Of a stretch of DNA of 64,000 nt, positions 22,155-33,167 are shown piece by piece. This stretch comes from Prunus persica (taxonomy: Eukaryota; Streptophyta; Magnoliopsida; Rosales; Rosaceae), in contig NC_034009.1 of NCBI RefSeq assembly GCF_000346465.2, positions 19,611,606-19,675,605 on the forward strand, read 5' to 3'. Below the pieces are notes generated by a model. That model did not search any database. It worked only from the letters and a program-made list of their open reading frames with translations, and was not told the DNA's origin. Position numbers and translations under genes: made by a program. The stretch's first letter is position 1. Each line of letters starts with the position of its first letter.

Positions 22155-22574
22155 TGTTGATGTGTAACCCTTTGAGCTGAGCCAAAAATCCCCTTTGCCG
22201 CCTAATTCCATTTCATTTAAATGTTTCTGTTGTTTAGATTTTTTGTTTTTAAAAAAAAAAAAAAAAAAAAACTTTAGTTTTCTGCTGCTTGTAATAAGGA
22301 CCCTTGGATTAGAGTCCAAGTGGCTCTTTAAGTGAGGGTTTAGATTGAGACAAGTGTAATCATCTTATAGGATGATAGTTCAATGGCTAGGATTGAGTTT
22401 TGTATTGAGGCAGTTAGAGAAGAATCTCTCTTCTCTCTCCTCAACGGATATATCTCTTTTTGGCATGTAATGAAATACAGCTGACTTCATTCATTCAATT
22501 TTTCTGTTCTTTCACAGAGAGCAACGTTCTCTCATTTCTCTCCCAAACACATCCAAAATCTATGAATTCTATCA
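22155..22574 (+). repeat. 5' LTR of the young copia element
   Basis: Starts TGTTGATGTG and ends AATTCTATCA. It contains a long A tract (about 22250-22270). Related in parts to the LTR at 60497-60839 (shared blocks such as GACAAGTGTAA and the CTCTCTTCTCTC stretch). Confidence 0.95.
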
Positions 22575-22587
22575 TGGCCTCAGAGCC
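22575..22587 (+). promoter_or_regulatory. primer-binding site
   Basis: TGGCCTCAGAGCC directly after the 5' LTR. It resembles the initiator-tRNA-Met site TGGTATCAGAGC used by most plant copia elements, with two differences. Confidence 0.7.
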
Positions 22588-22694
22588 AGGTTCGATTGAT
22601 TGAGCTGGGCGTGATCTGTGAACAGAAAATCGAGCTCGATCTGAGCTATCGTTGAGCTGATTTGGAGATCGAAGTAGCGAATTCTTGCATCAAG

Positions 22695-25271
22695 ATGTCT
22701 CATATGGCAGGATCTGGAGCAGCTGAGCTTCGAACACCAGTTTTTAATGGAGAAAACTACGAATTCTGGAGTATTCGAATGAAAACTATTTTGAAATCGC
22801 ACGGTTTGTGGGATCTGGTCGAGAATGGGCTAGATGACTCAGGCATGAAGAAAGAAAAAGAAGAGGCTGCAGAAACTGAGAAGTCCATGGTGGCTCAGAT
22901 TCTGATGAAGGATGCTCGTGCACTTGGATTAATCCAAAGTGCAGTTTCAGATCAGCTATTTCCAAGGATTGTGAATGAGGAGACCTCGAAGGGAGCTTGG
23001 GATATATTGAAACTGGAATTCAGAGGAGATAAACAGGTACGAAATGTTAAATTGCAAGGGTTGCGTAGGGAATTTGAATATGCTCGCATGAAGGATAGTG
23101 AATCTCTATCTGTCTATCTGGTTAGATTGTTTAATATGATGAATCAAATGAAGAGTTATGGTGAGGAGTTATCTAGGGAGAGAATTGTGCAGAAGCTATT
23201 GTTTAGTCTGCCTAAGTCCTATGATTCTATATGCTCTGTGATAGAGCACTCAAAGGATCTTGAAACTCTGGAAGTTCAAGAAGTGGTTGCCTCCTTGAAG
23301 AGCTTTGAGCACAGATTGGATAGGCACACTGAGAATTCTTCAGAAAGAGCTTTTGCTAGTCTGAATGTAGATGAAAAGAAGCCTAAGAATGAGAGTCTTT
23401 CTGAAAATCAGAGTTTTCAGAAAAGTGCTCCTGGAAATCAAAGCTTTCAAAAACTTTGGAAGCCTAATGATGGTAACATAGCAGCTTGTAAGCATTGTGA
23501 CAAGTTACATTATGGCAAGTGCTGGTATGAAGGCAAGCCTAAATGTCATGGATGTGGAAAATTTGGACATATGGTCCGAGATTGCAATGGAAATAGGAAT
23601 GCACATAGGGTGAATTATGCAAATGAGATGGAAGAACCTGGTACACTATTCTATGTCTGTAATGCTGCAACAGATGTAAAGGTTAATCACTCTTGGTACA
23701 TAGACATTGGGTGTAGTAATCACATGACAGGAGATGAGGGACTTTTAGTAAATGTTCAAAGGGATTTGACTTCTAAGGTGAAGATGGGGACTGGAGAAGT
23801 AGTTTCAGTTACTGGAAAAGGAACTTTGGTGATAAAAACCAAGTTTGGTAAGAAGCACATTCATGAAGTAATGCTTGTACCTGGTCTTGAAGAAAATTTG
23901 CTCAGTGTTGGGCAAATGATGGCACATGGCTACCATCTTGTGTTTGGAGAGAATATGGTGAGAATTTATGATGATCAGTCAATGGAAAATCTGATTGTGG
24001 AGGTGCAAATGACAAACAACAGATGCTTTCCATTGACAATGATGCCTGCCAGTGAGTTGGTTCTAAAAGCAAGTGTTACACATTGCTTGCAGACATGGCA
24101 TAAGAGACTTGGGCACTTAAATGAAAGAAGTATGAAGCTGCTTGAGAATCAAGGGATGGTTCATGGACTACCCCACTTGGAGCAAATGTCAGTGGTGTGT
24201 GATGGATGTATGCAAGGAAAGCAGCATAGGGATTCTTTCCCTTTGGAATCAACTTGGAGAGCCTCTAATCCTTTGGAATTGGTTCACACAGACATCTGTG
24301 GACCAATGAAAACAGAATCCCTCTCTGGAAACAGATATTTTCTCCTATTTACAGATGATCACACTAGGATGTCTTGGGTGTATTTCATTAGAAACAAATC
24401 AAGTGCATTGGAGTGTTTCATGAAATTCAAAGCTATGACTGAGCTGCAAAGTGGGTTCAAGATAAAGAGTTTGAGAAGTGATAGGGGTGGAGAATTCTTG
24501 TCAGGAGAGTTTAACAGTTTCTGTGAAGAATCTGGCATTCAAAGGCAATTAACAGTGGCTTACTCCCCTCAGCAGAATGGAGTAGCTGAGAGGAAGAATA
24601 GAACAGTGGTTGAAATGGCTAAGTCAATGCTGCATGAGAAAGGTATCCCTTATGAGTTTTGGGCAGAGGCTGTCAATACTGCAGTCTATTTGTTGAATAG
24701 ATGTCCTACCAAGGCTCTCAGTAAGGTAACACCATTTGAGGCCTTCACTGGCAGAAAACCAGGAGTTGCACATCTGAAAATATTTGGATCTCCTTGTCAT
24801 GTGCTTATTCCTTCTGCATTAAGGCATAAGCTTGAAGAAAACAGTCACAAGTGTATTTTTGTAGGCTATGGTCTTTGTGAAAAGGGATATAGACTCTTTG
24901 ATCCAAGAAATAGGAAGATTATTCTGTCAAGGGATGTGAAATTTGATGAAGAAAGCTTATGGAAATGGGAGAATGCTAGAGAAGGAGAAATCACTGTGCT
25001 TGTGCCTACTGGAAATCAAGACTATGCTCTAAATCCAGACTTGAATGCACCACTGCAAATACATGAAGAAGTCATAGCTCCAGAAGAACCAAGTCAAAGC
25101 TTGGAGACACAAACACAAGCAGATGGAGATCTACCCTGCAGGATGAGAGCATTGAAGGAAGTTCTCAAGCTATTGATCATACACCAAAGAAATGGAAGAG
25201 CATTAATGACATTATGGCTCAGTGTAATATGTGCATTATGGAGCCTGAGAATTTTGAAGAAGCTGATCTAG
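22695..25271 (+). CDS. copia gag-protease-integrase frame
   Basis: Polyprotein part 1, from the first ATG at 22695 (MSHMAGSG). Gag domain ([20 protein letters not shown]), CCHC knuckle [14 protein letters not shown], protease around [13 protein letters not shown], integrase zinc domain (HKRLGHLN ... [10 protein letters not shown]), and catalytic core with HTDICGP, FTDDHTR, DRGGEF and [10 protein letters not shown]. The protease active site reads DIG where copia proteases normally have DSG or DTG. The frame runs out after ADGDLP at about 25140; the following residues to 25271 look like out-of-frame sequence. RT continues in another frame. Confidence 0.9.
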   Translation: MSHMAGSGAAELRTPVFNGENYEFWSIRMKTILKSHGLWDLVENGLDDSGMKKEKEEAAETEKSMVAQILMKDARALGLIQSAVSDQLFPRIVNEETSKGAWDILKLEFRGDKQVRNVKLQGLRREFEYARMKDSESLSVYLVRLFNMMNQMKSYGEELSRERIVQKLLFSLPKSYDSICSVIEHSKDLETLEVQEVVASLKSFEHRLDRHTENSSERAFASLNVDEKKPKNESLSENQSFQKSAPGNQSFQKLWKPNDGNIAACKHCDKLHYGKCWYEGKPKCHGCGKFGHMVRDCNGNRNAHRVNYANEMEEPGTLFYVCNAATDVKVNHSWYIDIGCSNHMTGDEGLLVNVQRDLTSKVKMGTGEVVSVTGKGTLVIKTKFGKKHIHEVMLVPGLEENLLSVGQMMAHGYHLVFGENMVRIYDDQSMENLIVEVQMTNNRCFPLTMMPASELVLKASVTHCLQTWHKRLGHLNERSMKLLENQGMVHGLPHLEQMSVVCDGCMQGKQHRDSFPLESTWRASNPLELVHTDICGPMKTESLSGNRYFLLFTDDHTRMSWVYFIRNKSSALECFMKFKAMTELQSGFKIKSLRSDRGGEFLSGEFNSFCEESGIQRQLTVAYSPQQNGVAERKNRTVVEMAKSMLHEKGIPYEFWAEAVNTAVYLLNRCPTKALSKVTPFEAFTGRKPGVAHLKIFGSPCHVLIPSALRHKLEENSHKCIFVGYGLCEKGYRLFDPRNRKIILSRDVKFDEESLWKWENAREGEITVLVPTGNQDYALNPDLNAPLQIHEEVIAPEEPSQSLETQTQADGDLPCRMRALKEVLKLLIIHQRNGRALMTLWLSVICALWSLRILKKLI

Positions 25272-26797
25272 ATGAGTCATGGAGAAGGGCAATGGAGGCT
25301 GAGTTAGAAATGATTGAGAAGAATAACACTTGGCAGCTTGTGGAAAGGCCTTTTAACAAACCTGTTATTGGTGTCAAATGGGTCTATAAGACCAAGCTTA
25401 ATCTAGATGGCACTGTGCAGAAGAATAAGGCTCGGTTAGTAGCTAAAGGCTACTCACAAAAACCTGGAATCGATTACAATGAGACGTTTGCCCCAGTGGC
25501 AAGGCTAGATACCATTAGGACTTTGATAGCTCTGGCTGCACAGAAGGAATGGCATTTATACCAACTGGATGTCAAGTCTGCATTTCTGAATGGAGTTCTA
25601 AAAGAAGAAGTATATGTGGAGCAGCCACAGGGTTTTGAGAAAAAGAATGAAGAAATCAAAGTGTATAAGCTGAACAAGGCCTTGTATGGATTAAAACAAG
25701 CCCCAAGGGCATGGTATGATGAGATAGATTCCTACTTCAACAAGGCAGGATTTAAGAAAAGTCCAAGTGAAGCTACACTTTACATTAAAACTGATGAAGG
25801 CTCAGGTATTCTCATTGTTTCTCTCTATGTGGATGATATTGTTTATACTGGAAGTTGTGTAAAAATGCTTGAAGAGTTCAAAAATGACATGATGAAGCAT
25901 TATGAGATGACTGATCTCGGGCTACTCTATCATTTTCTTGGCATGGGAGTTGTGCAGACTGAGAAATACATATTTCTCCATCAGAAGAAGTATGCAATGA
26001 AAGTGGTTGAGAAATTTGGTTTAAAAGGCTGTAAATCAGTGGCAACCCCCTTGGTAGCAAATGAAAGGCTGTGCAAAGAAGATGGAAGTGAGATGGCAGA
26101 TGAGAGTGAATATAGACAGATTGTAGGCAGCCTGCTGTATCTGACAGCTACAAGACCAGACATCATGTTTGCCTCAAGTCTGCTTGCTAGATTTATGCAT
26201 AATCCTACTAGAAAGCACATGGGAACAGCCAAAAGAGTGTTGAGGTATGTTCAAGGTACACTTGAATATGGAGTTGAGTATAAAAAGGGCAAGGCAGCTA
26301 CCTTAATTGGCTACTGTGACAGTGACTGGGCAGGCAGTGAAGATGACAGAAGAAGTACATCAGGATATGTGTTCACTCTGGGATCTGGCATGTTTTCTTG
26401 GGCCTCAATCAAACAAAATACAGTAGCTTTGTCTACTGCTGAAGCAGAATATGTGAGTGCTGCTGAAGCAACATCACAAGCTAAATGGCTAAGGTTTATA
26501 CTTGAAGATTTTGGAGAGGAGCAAGTGGAAGGCACACCAATTCTGTGTGACAACACATCTGCCATAGCAATGGCAAAGAATCCTGTCTTTCATCAGAAAT
26601 CCAGGCACATAAGCAGGAAATTTCATTTCATCCGAGAAGCTATCCAAGCAAAGGAAATTGAGCTAATCTACTGCAAATCTGAAGATCAAATTGCAGACAT
26701 CCTAACCAAGGCTTTATCCAAGGAACGTTTTGTGTACCTCAGAGATTTGCTTGGAGTTAAATCAGTCAAAGGGTTAGAAGGGAGTGTTGATGTGTAA
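25130..26797 (+). CDS. copia reverse transcriptase-RNase H frame
   Basis: Polyprotein part 2, offset by one base from part 1. Before the ATG at 25214 the frame already reads sensible protein ([20 protein letters not shown]), so the break is a single-base indel near 25120-25140. RT motifs: [45 protein letters not shown]. RNase H motifs: [52 protein letters not shown]. All catalytic residues I can check are present. The stop codon lies 13 bases inside the 3' LTR. Confidence 0.92.
   Translation, partial: STLQDESIEGSSQAIDHTPKKWKSINDIMAQCNMCIMEPENFEEADLDESWRRAMEAELEMIEKNNTWQLVERPFNKPVIGVKWVYKTKLNLDGTVQKNKARLVAKGYSQKPGIDYNETFAPVARLDTIRTLIALAAQKEWHLYQLDVKSAFLNGVLKEEVYVEQPQGFEKKNEEIKVYKLNKALYGLKQAPRAWYDEIDSYFNKAGFKKSPSEATLYIKTDEGSGILIVSLYVDDIVYTGSCVKMLEEFKNDMMKHYEMTDLGLLYHFLGMGVVQTEKYIFLHQKKYAMKVVEKFGLKGCKSVATPLVANERLCKEDGSEMADESEYRQIVGSLLYLTATRPDIMFASSLLARFMHNPTRKHMGTAKRVLRYVQGTLEYGVEYKKGKAATLIGYCDSDWAGSEDDRRSTSGYVFTLGSGMFSWASIKQNTVALSTAEAEYVSAAEATSQAKWLRFILEDFGEEQVEGTPILCDNTSAIAMAKNPVFHQKSRHISRKFHFIREAIQAKEIELIYCKSEDQIADILTKALSKERFVYLRDLLGVKSVKGLEGSVDV
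26771..26784 (+). promoter_or_regulatory. polypurine tract
   Basis: GGGTTAGAAGGGAG directly before the 3' LTR; primer site for plus-strand synthesis. It overlaps the coding sequence for GLEGSV. Confidence 0.8.
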
Positions 26798-27203
26798 CCC
26801 TTTGAGCTGAGCCAAAAATCCCCTTTGCCGCCTAATTCCATTTCATTTAAATGTTTCTGTTGTTTAGATTTTTTGTTTTAAAAAAAAAAAAAAAAAAAAA
26901 CTTTAGTTTTCTGCTGCTTGTAATAAGGACCCTTGGATTAGAGTCCAAGTGGCTCTTTAAGTGAGGGTTTAGATTGAGACAAGTGTAATCATCTTATAGG
27001 ATGATAGTTCAATGGCTAGGATTGAGTTTTGTATTGAGGCAGTTAGAGAAGAATCTCTCTTCTCTCTCCTCAACGGATATATCTCTTTTTGGCATGTAAT
27101 GAAATACAGCTGACTTCATTCATTCAATTTTTCTGTTCTTTCACAGAGAGCAATGTTCTCTCATTTCTCTCCCAAACACATCCAAAATCTATGAATTCTA
27201 TCA
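26785..27203 (+). repeat. 3' LTR of the young copia element
   Basis: Copy of 22155-22574. Read from the opposite strand it supplies the last codons (DRIHRFWMCLGEK) and the stop at 27161 to the interrupted TNL frame. Confidence 0.95.
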
Positions 27204-27863
27204 GAGTGAACCTTGGACAAGTTGACACAACTTTTCAATATCAACTTTTCGAGATTAGGGAATTTTGAAAAGTCACCAGATTTTGTTATGTGATTATCGC
27301 ATTCGACATGAATGATGTCATCATCATTGACCAGATTTTGAGATGGGCGTCGTTCATACGCACAAAGATGGTAATCAATCATATTTTCGTTCATAAATTT
27401 GTCCCATACCAGACTAACACCTATTTTCTTCACCTTCACCCATTTGTCCACTATTATTTCAATCCAGACTTTATCACCGTCTTGCAATTTGAGCTCGTCA
27501 TTTGATAACTGTCCCTGCCAAAGATAATAACCAGTACCTTTATTATTGTCATAGTCGGGTATGATCCTGGCATCAAGCTCAGTACCCCCGGTGACGTTTT
27601 TAATGCTAATGCGAAAACGACAAGGGACCCAATATGAAGAGGAAGAGAAACCGAAGGACAAAGTTAACCCTTTCAAATTACGACCAACACTTTGAGGCAC
27701 AGTGAAATACACATTATCATCGTCATTGACACAGTGGAACCAATCAGGAATGTCATTTCCTCCGAGAAAAATTCCACCAAATCCGCAAGAAGTCCATCTC
27801 TGCACACCAGAAGCAATACGTTCTTATACATGCATGCATATATCATTACATGGGCAGTCAGAT

Positions 27864-27905
<42 letters not shown>

Positions 27906-30900
27906 CTGTAGGATGTTGTTCCTAAAATCGGCAGTCAGATTGGTGCAGCCTTCCATATGAATCCTTGTCATGGAGTTTAATGACTTATCCAAGCCTAGAA
28001 TCTCAGCGATTTTGCCCGAATTACGTAGATACAATTCTCTTATATTTGACATTTCTGAAAAATCTGGCATTTTTTTCAATGAAAAGCAGCCATGTGCTTG
28101 TAAGACTTTCAAATTTGTTGGTAAATCTGGGATTGCACGAAGATATTTGCAATTATCTAAAGACAAATCTTGAAGCCGTGAAAGACGACTGAGGCTTGGT
28201 AGGCTGAAAAAGTCATTGCTTGCAAGATTTAAATTTTCTAAGGAAATTAGGCTACCGAGATCCTTGGGGAATGCATCATCAGTTAAACTGCAATCTGCAA
28301 GAGCTAATTCTCTTAAAAAGCTTAATCTTTGCAATGGAGGCAAAAGATTTGTTGATGGCGATCTTTTCACATAACGTAAAGATAAAACTTTCAGTTTCTT
28401 CAATGATACCATGTCCCCTAAGCCATCAGCCAAGTTTTCAAATCTCCAACAACCATCAAGTATAAGAGTTTCAATAGACTTGGATTTATAGAAATTCAGT
28501 GGGAGATCCCTTAGCATTTCGCAGCCTTCAAGATTTACCAAAGAAAGTCTTCCTAGATTCCCGATGGATGAGTGAACCTCAGACAAACGCCAACAGGATT
28601 GCAATATCAATTCCTCGAGATTTGGGAGTTTTGAAAAGTCTGGTGATTTTGTTAGCTGATAGGAATGACTGAGATTAAGGACTTTCAAATTCTGATGCAA
28701 CTGTTACACAAAAACAAAATTAGAAGGGAAATTAAAAAGGAAGGTCTTTGATACAGAAATTAAACCAAAATGAAGAGAAGGTGAAGTATAATATATGTAT
28801 AGAACCAGAAGGAAAGATTTTGAGTTTATTATACCTCGCAATCCTTCCAAACTATTTCGAGTTCGCTATACTGCAGGTCTAAAGCAACAAGTTTTGGTTG
28901 CATAGGAAAGTCATCTGGTATCGACCTTAAAGGGAATCCATGCCAGGACAACCATATTAACTTTTTGGGAAAATCTTTGTACTCTCCAGTGAGCTCTACT
29001 CCGCTGAGGTGGAGTAACCTCAGTTTTTTCATGTTGGTAAATGCTTGTGCACTGAATCTGTTCCAACGAAAATTTCGTTGCAAATCTAGAGCAACTCCTT
29101 CAATTTCTTCAGTTCCCTGTTAACAAAAGATTTAGAAAAATGATTTACAAACATGAAAATCCGTGTATGTATTAACCAAAAGGTATAATTCCTAATAGTA
29201 TTGAACCATGTTACGCCCTATAGTTTGTGTTTGCAATCAAAGCACATTTTTTTTTTGGTTATGCCTAATTGAGCTTTGATCTTAATGGATATAATATAAG
29301 AAATGGCAACGGGTCTAGCGAAGTGAAAAATGGTCTAAACTTGCAGATTAAGGTCTTAGGTTCAAATTCATATGGCACCTTGGTAGTGTGGATGTGTGAG
29401 AACCTCCTCTTTGGTTTAGACTATCGCTTGTACTAAACAAAAATAAAGAAAGAAATGGAAATAGACATTTTAATTTATTATAGACACAGGGTACATATGC
29501 TTCTCTTGCATGATGCATTTCTAAAACTTTACTAGGAAAGTACTTACAGATTCATCACTCAATACATCCGTTAGGTCTTCACGTTTCCACAATCTACTAA
29601 AATTTTCAGGACGACCGGTGGATTTTTCACGAACGATCTCTCTTCCCATGTCTCGAAGCAAATCATGCATCATCAGCTTGTTTTGCTCACTGGCAATTAC
29701 AAGGCACCGTTCAATGAGGACACTGACTCCTATCGTTGCAAAAAAGCCACATCCATCTAATATTTTTGTTACATAGTCCTTATCCTTTCCAATAAAGAAA
29801 CAAGATATATCAAGGAATATCTTTCTCATTGTATCATCAGGTAGCCCGTCAAAGCTTATTCTGAGTATTTTTTGAATATCTCCATCAGAACTTCTTTCCA
29901 ATTTCTCCAAATGATTTTCCCACTCCACTGTGGATCTTTTAATCAGAAAAGACCCTACAACTTCAAGTGCTAGTGGCAAGCCTCGACAGTAACGAATTAC
30001 ACGTTTTGAGAGGTCAAGATATTCTTGATTAGGGTAACCACTTTCAAAGGCATGCCAACCAAAGAGCTCTAGAGCTTCTTTTTCATCCATTTCTTCAACC
30101 ATATATGTGCCATCCACTCCAATTTGCTCTAGCAAATGTTTATCTCTTGTTGTTATAATAATTCTACTTCCAGGACCAAACCAATCACGTTTTCTAGCTA
30201 TTGCTTTTAGCTTCTGTACTTCATCTACATCGTCAATTATGACCAGTGCTCTTTTACAGTGAAGTCTTTCTTGTATCACAGTGATCCCTACATCAACAGA
30301 ATCAACCTTTATGGGATCCTTGCTTTTCAAGATATCATTTAGAAGTTTTTCTTGCAACCCAACCAGACCAGTAATGGGTTGGTTTGCAATTACTTCCCTC
30401 ACGTTTGCAAGGAAACTCCTACCTTCAAAGCTACCTTCAAATTTGTTATAAATGGCTTTGGCAAGCGTTGTTTTCCCAATGCCGCCCATCCCCCAAATAC
30501 CAATCATGCGAACAACATCCTTAGAACCTGAATTTTCAATATCAATCATGCGAACAACATCGTTCAGCCGAGAAGTAATTCCAACAAGGTGTTCGATGTC
30601 TAATTGGTATTTGCTGTACAACTGCTTATTAACCTCCCCAAGAATTTTCTTGATAAACTTTGCTTCATGCCTGACAATTAAACACAGAAGCAGAACTACG
30701 AATCATTCGATGTGGAACAAAGTACAAGGTTAAATTGAATCCCTAACTTAATAATTTAGAATGAGCAAATTATTTTCTTTTTTTAATACAAGATATAATT
30801 AACATCAAATGTTAAATGGATCTTACATTATCAAGTAAGAAAGAATGGATAGTTAAAATCAAATCAAACCAAACCATAGTTAAAAACATAGTTGGAGAAA

Positions 30901-31574
30901 CAAAAACAAAAACAAAAAGGACAGAAAACATATGGTTGTCAAGTAAGGAGATGATAATCCAAGGAACAAGAAATTAGTAATTACCCATTGTCAGCATTAA
31001 GATCTTCCCCACACAAATTTGCAGCTTGAGTGAGAGCATTTCTCCACCGCTGTACCTTTTCTTTCTCATGTTTACCTTCACAGATGCCCGTTTCATGTTT
31101 CTCAAATGCCTGCGCAAACCTACCAGTTTGTTTCCGGACATCTGAAGCATCAACATTATAGAACAATGGAATAACCTGTTGCCCCAATCTTTCTCTACAC
31201 TCCATGATCTTCACCAGCTCGTCAAGACACCAACTGGAATCGGCATAACTCTTGGAGAAGACAATTATGGAGATCATGGACCCGTCGATTGCCTGCTCCA
31301 GTTGGGTTTTTATAAATTCCGCTCTTTTTAGCTCGTCGTCGTCAAGAAAGGAGCGGATTCCGGCATCAGATAATGCGGCGTGGAGGTGGCCTGTGAAGCC
31401 CTTGCGTGTGTCTTCACCTCTGAAGCTCAAGAACACTTGGTACTTCCAACGTTTTGACGAGGAAGATGGTGAGGATGAAGAGGAGGCTTTATGGGCTTTC
31501 CAGGCATCTATTAATTGATACTGGTTCAGATCAGTGGCGGATCTGTTCACAGGACAGGATGGGTGCCCGCCCAT
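27161..31574 (-). CDS. TIR-NB-ARC-LRR (TNL) disease-resistance protein, stop supplied by a copia LTR
   Basis: Intracellular immune receptor of the TNL class: TIR domains hydrolyse NAD+ on activation, NB-ARC is the nucleotide switch, and LRR and C-JID recognise ligands. Exons: 31574-30985 (TIR: YQVFLSFRGEDTRKGFTGHL, SYADSSWCLDELVKIMEC), 30670-29548 (NB-ARC: P-loop GMGGIGKTT near residue 256, kinase-2 ALVIIDDVDE, GSRIIITTRD, GLPLAL, MHDLLRDMG), 29116-28835, 28700-27906 (LRR) and 27799-27161 (C-JID: RWTSCGFGGIFL, DIPDWFHCVND, LWQGQLSND). The summed length is 3429 bases, a multiple of three, about 1142 residues with every junction in phase. After C-JID the frame enters a second LRR block (DFSKFPNLEKLILKSC) and ends 13 residues inside the LTR. 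The start is uncertain: the first 15 or so residues derive from transposon-end-like sequence. All key motifs are intact, so a functional shortened receptor is possible. Confidence 0.88.
27209..27330 (-). other. in-frame C-JID to LRR junction (module 1 to module 2)
   Basis: Within one exon the end of the C-JID tail (RRPSQNLVNDDDIIHVECDN) runs without intron into HITKSGDFSKFPNLEKLI, the start of an LRR block equivalent to SPDFSKLPNLEELILQ at 28.65 kb. The equivalent junction is present at 60420-60496 (PSQNYVEYDNHIRKPLDFSK). The junction therefore predates the duplication of the gene. Confidence 0.8.
27864..27905. repeat. (GT)n(GA)n microsatellite at the LRR1 splice donor
   Basis: Minus strand: exon ...CTACAG, intron GTCTCTCTCTCTC then (AC)n. 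Shorter than in the other two modules. Confidence 0.85.
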
Positions 31575-31600
31575 CCCAAAGTTTTTTGTAATTTTTAAAA
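31525..31600 (-). other. transposon-end-like sequence overlapping the TNL start
   Basis: CAGTGGCGGATC (31532-31543) followed by GGGTGCCCGCCC resembles termini of plant hAT-type elements. It encodes the first residues (GGHPSCPVNRSATD) of the open frame. No matching opposite end was found up to 32607. Identification is tentative. Confidence 0.35.
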
Positions 31601-32607
31601 TCTACATATGTTATAAGGGCAGCCTCAAATTTGAAAAATTAAAAGCTAACTAACCCAATACACATGTTGCCCATCGCATCAGCTTGTTTATCTCTTCTAT
31701 TCTACAGCAATCCGACGGCAGCAACATCATCTTCTTTCCCCCTCTATTTGTTGCATCTTCTCATTATCTTGTCTAGGCAGTGGACAGCTTGACAATATAT
31801 TTTCCTCTACTTTCTACACAAAAAAGTATTTTCCAATTCTCTAATTTTTCTATATCTTTAATTATAGTTTTAATTTAAAATTGAGTATTCTAGGATTTAG
31901 AACCTGAACTTCAGATCAGACCAACTACAAATTAGGCACAAGTTGGCCTTCTGATCCGACTTGAGCAGAAGAAGTTATTTCATAATTAATTATTTTTTTC
32001 TGGGGAGTGGTTTGGCCTTGAGCAGCAGATGAATATGTTATTGAACGTTTCAGTCAACAGAAGCAAAAGTCCCTACGTTCCTGCCAACACGTCATTGACG
32101 CGGAGAGAGGCAGAGAGAGCGTGGAAGATCAGTGTGAACAGAGGGTAATTTTCTGGAAGCAGCCAAAACCAGGGGTCATTTTCTGTGGCTGCTGGCTACA
32201 CGATCTGCTGGACGACAAAGATTGTAGGTCAGGAAAATGCAAGGAAGCTTAGTAGAAAGAGGCGTGAAAAAAGAGGAAAGAGATGAGGACAATGTCCAAT
32301 AAAAAAAGAAAAAGAAAAAAGAAGAAGAAAAATACAGTCTTGTTTCAGTTTGTTTTCACAAAATCCATTTTTATTGATTGTTTGTATAAAAATTGATGAT
32401 TTCATTTATAAAAAAAAAACTTATGCAAATAACAAAATTAACCTAAATGAAGTATATGCAATCTAATCTCAAAGGTCAACTTTGTCAATTGGAGAATTTT
32501 TTTTTACATATATATATATATATATATTATTTCTCACCAAATGAGACTTAGCTAGGTTTTATCCTGACATATGATTTGATCAATAATGTATTTAATAAAT
32601 GTGAGAC
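31601..32607. other. TNL 5' flank
   Basis: Non-coding. Positions 32187-32345 repeat the block at 10066-10217. A TA-repeat lies near 32506-32530. No clear TATA box could be assigned because the true transcription start is unknown. Confidence 0.5.
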
Positions 32608-33156
32608 TGTTATAAAATAACCTGGAATATGTGCGAATATTGAGCTGCACGTAAAGTAGATGAGACACAGTATTTAACGAGGTTCGGCTATGCCTACATT
32701 CCCGGAGAGCAGCAGTAGTAACTTTTCCACTATGTAAAATAATAGGGCTACAACTTTAGAGTTTACAATATGTAAGGCTCACTGAATTTTCTCTCTGCTC
32801 ACTCACCCTATTTCTTCCTTCTCTTCCTCTTCTCTGCTTGACTCTCTTTCCTCTTTTCTTTCCTCCTTTCCCTTTCCTCTTCTCTTTCCTTCTTTCCTTT
32901 TCTTCTCTCTTTCCTCCTTTCCTTTTCTTCTCTCTTTCCTTCTTTCCTTTTCTTCTCTCCGTTTCCTTTTTCTTTGTTTTCTTTCCTCTTCTTTTTTCTT
33001 CTCTTCTCTTTCCGTTTCTCTTCTTATTTATAGGCTGAAATAATCACTATTCATCACTATTCACTATTCACCCGTGACAGACAAACTCTACCAAAAGTCT
33101 CCAAATGAATAGTAATGAATAGTTAGTGGGCTCCACATGTTTATTCTTTTACAACA
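32608..33156 (-). repeat. 3' LTR (minus-strand sense) of the gag-pol-less element
   Basis: On the minus strand it starts TGTTGTAAAAG and ends TTTTATAACA. It has a TATA box (CCTATAAATA, plus positions 33025-33034) followed by a 200-base GA-rich leader, which appears as a CT tract (about 32820-33020) on the plus strand. Confidence 0.95.
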
Positions 33157-33167
33157 CTCCCCCTTGG
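33157..33167 (-). promoter_or_regulatory. polypurine tract
   Basis: CCAAGGGGGAG on the minus strand immediately before the LTR; it fixes the element's orientation. Confidence 0.8.

Larger units (their letters stand above)
22155..27203 (+). mobile_element. young Ty1-copia retrotransposon inserted in an LRR exon
   Basis: Complete element of 5049 bases with LTRs at 22155-22574 and 26785-27203 and a 5-bp target duplication GAGTG (22150-22154 and 27204-27208). The LTRs differ by one substitution (C/T in AGAGCAACG versus AGAGCAATG) and one homopolymer length change, so insertion was recent. It lies on the plus strand, opposite to the TNL gene, exactly between codons for KVHS and IGHLGRL. The order gag, protease, integrase, RT, RNase H identifies it as Ty1-copia. 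Confidence 0.97.

Noticed and set aside
25120..25271. Programmed ribosomal frameshift in the young copia element
   Set aside because: No heptameric slippery site or downstream structure was seen; plant copia elements normally use one frame. Left as probable indel.
30452..31518. Plus-strand frames opposite the TIR and NB-ARC exons
   Set aside because: Antisense shadows of strongly conserved coding exons.
32838..33038. Phe/Leu/Ser-rich frame repeated at 38828-39028
   Set aside because: It is the antisense of the GA-rich leader in the LTR; its repetition only reflects the two LTR copies.
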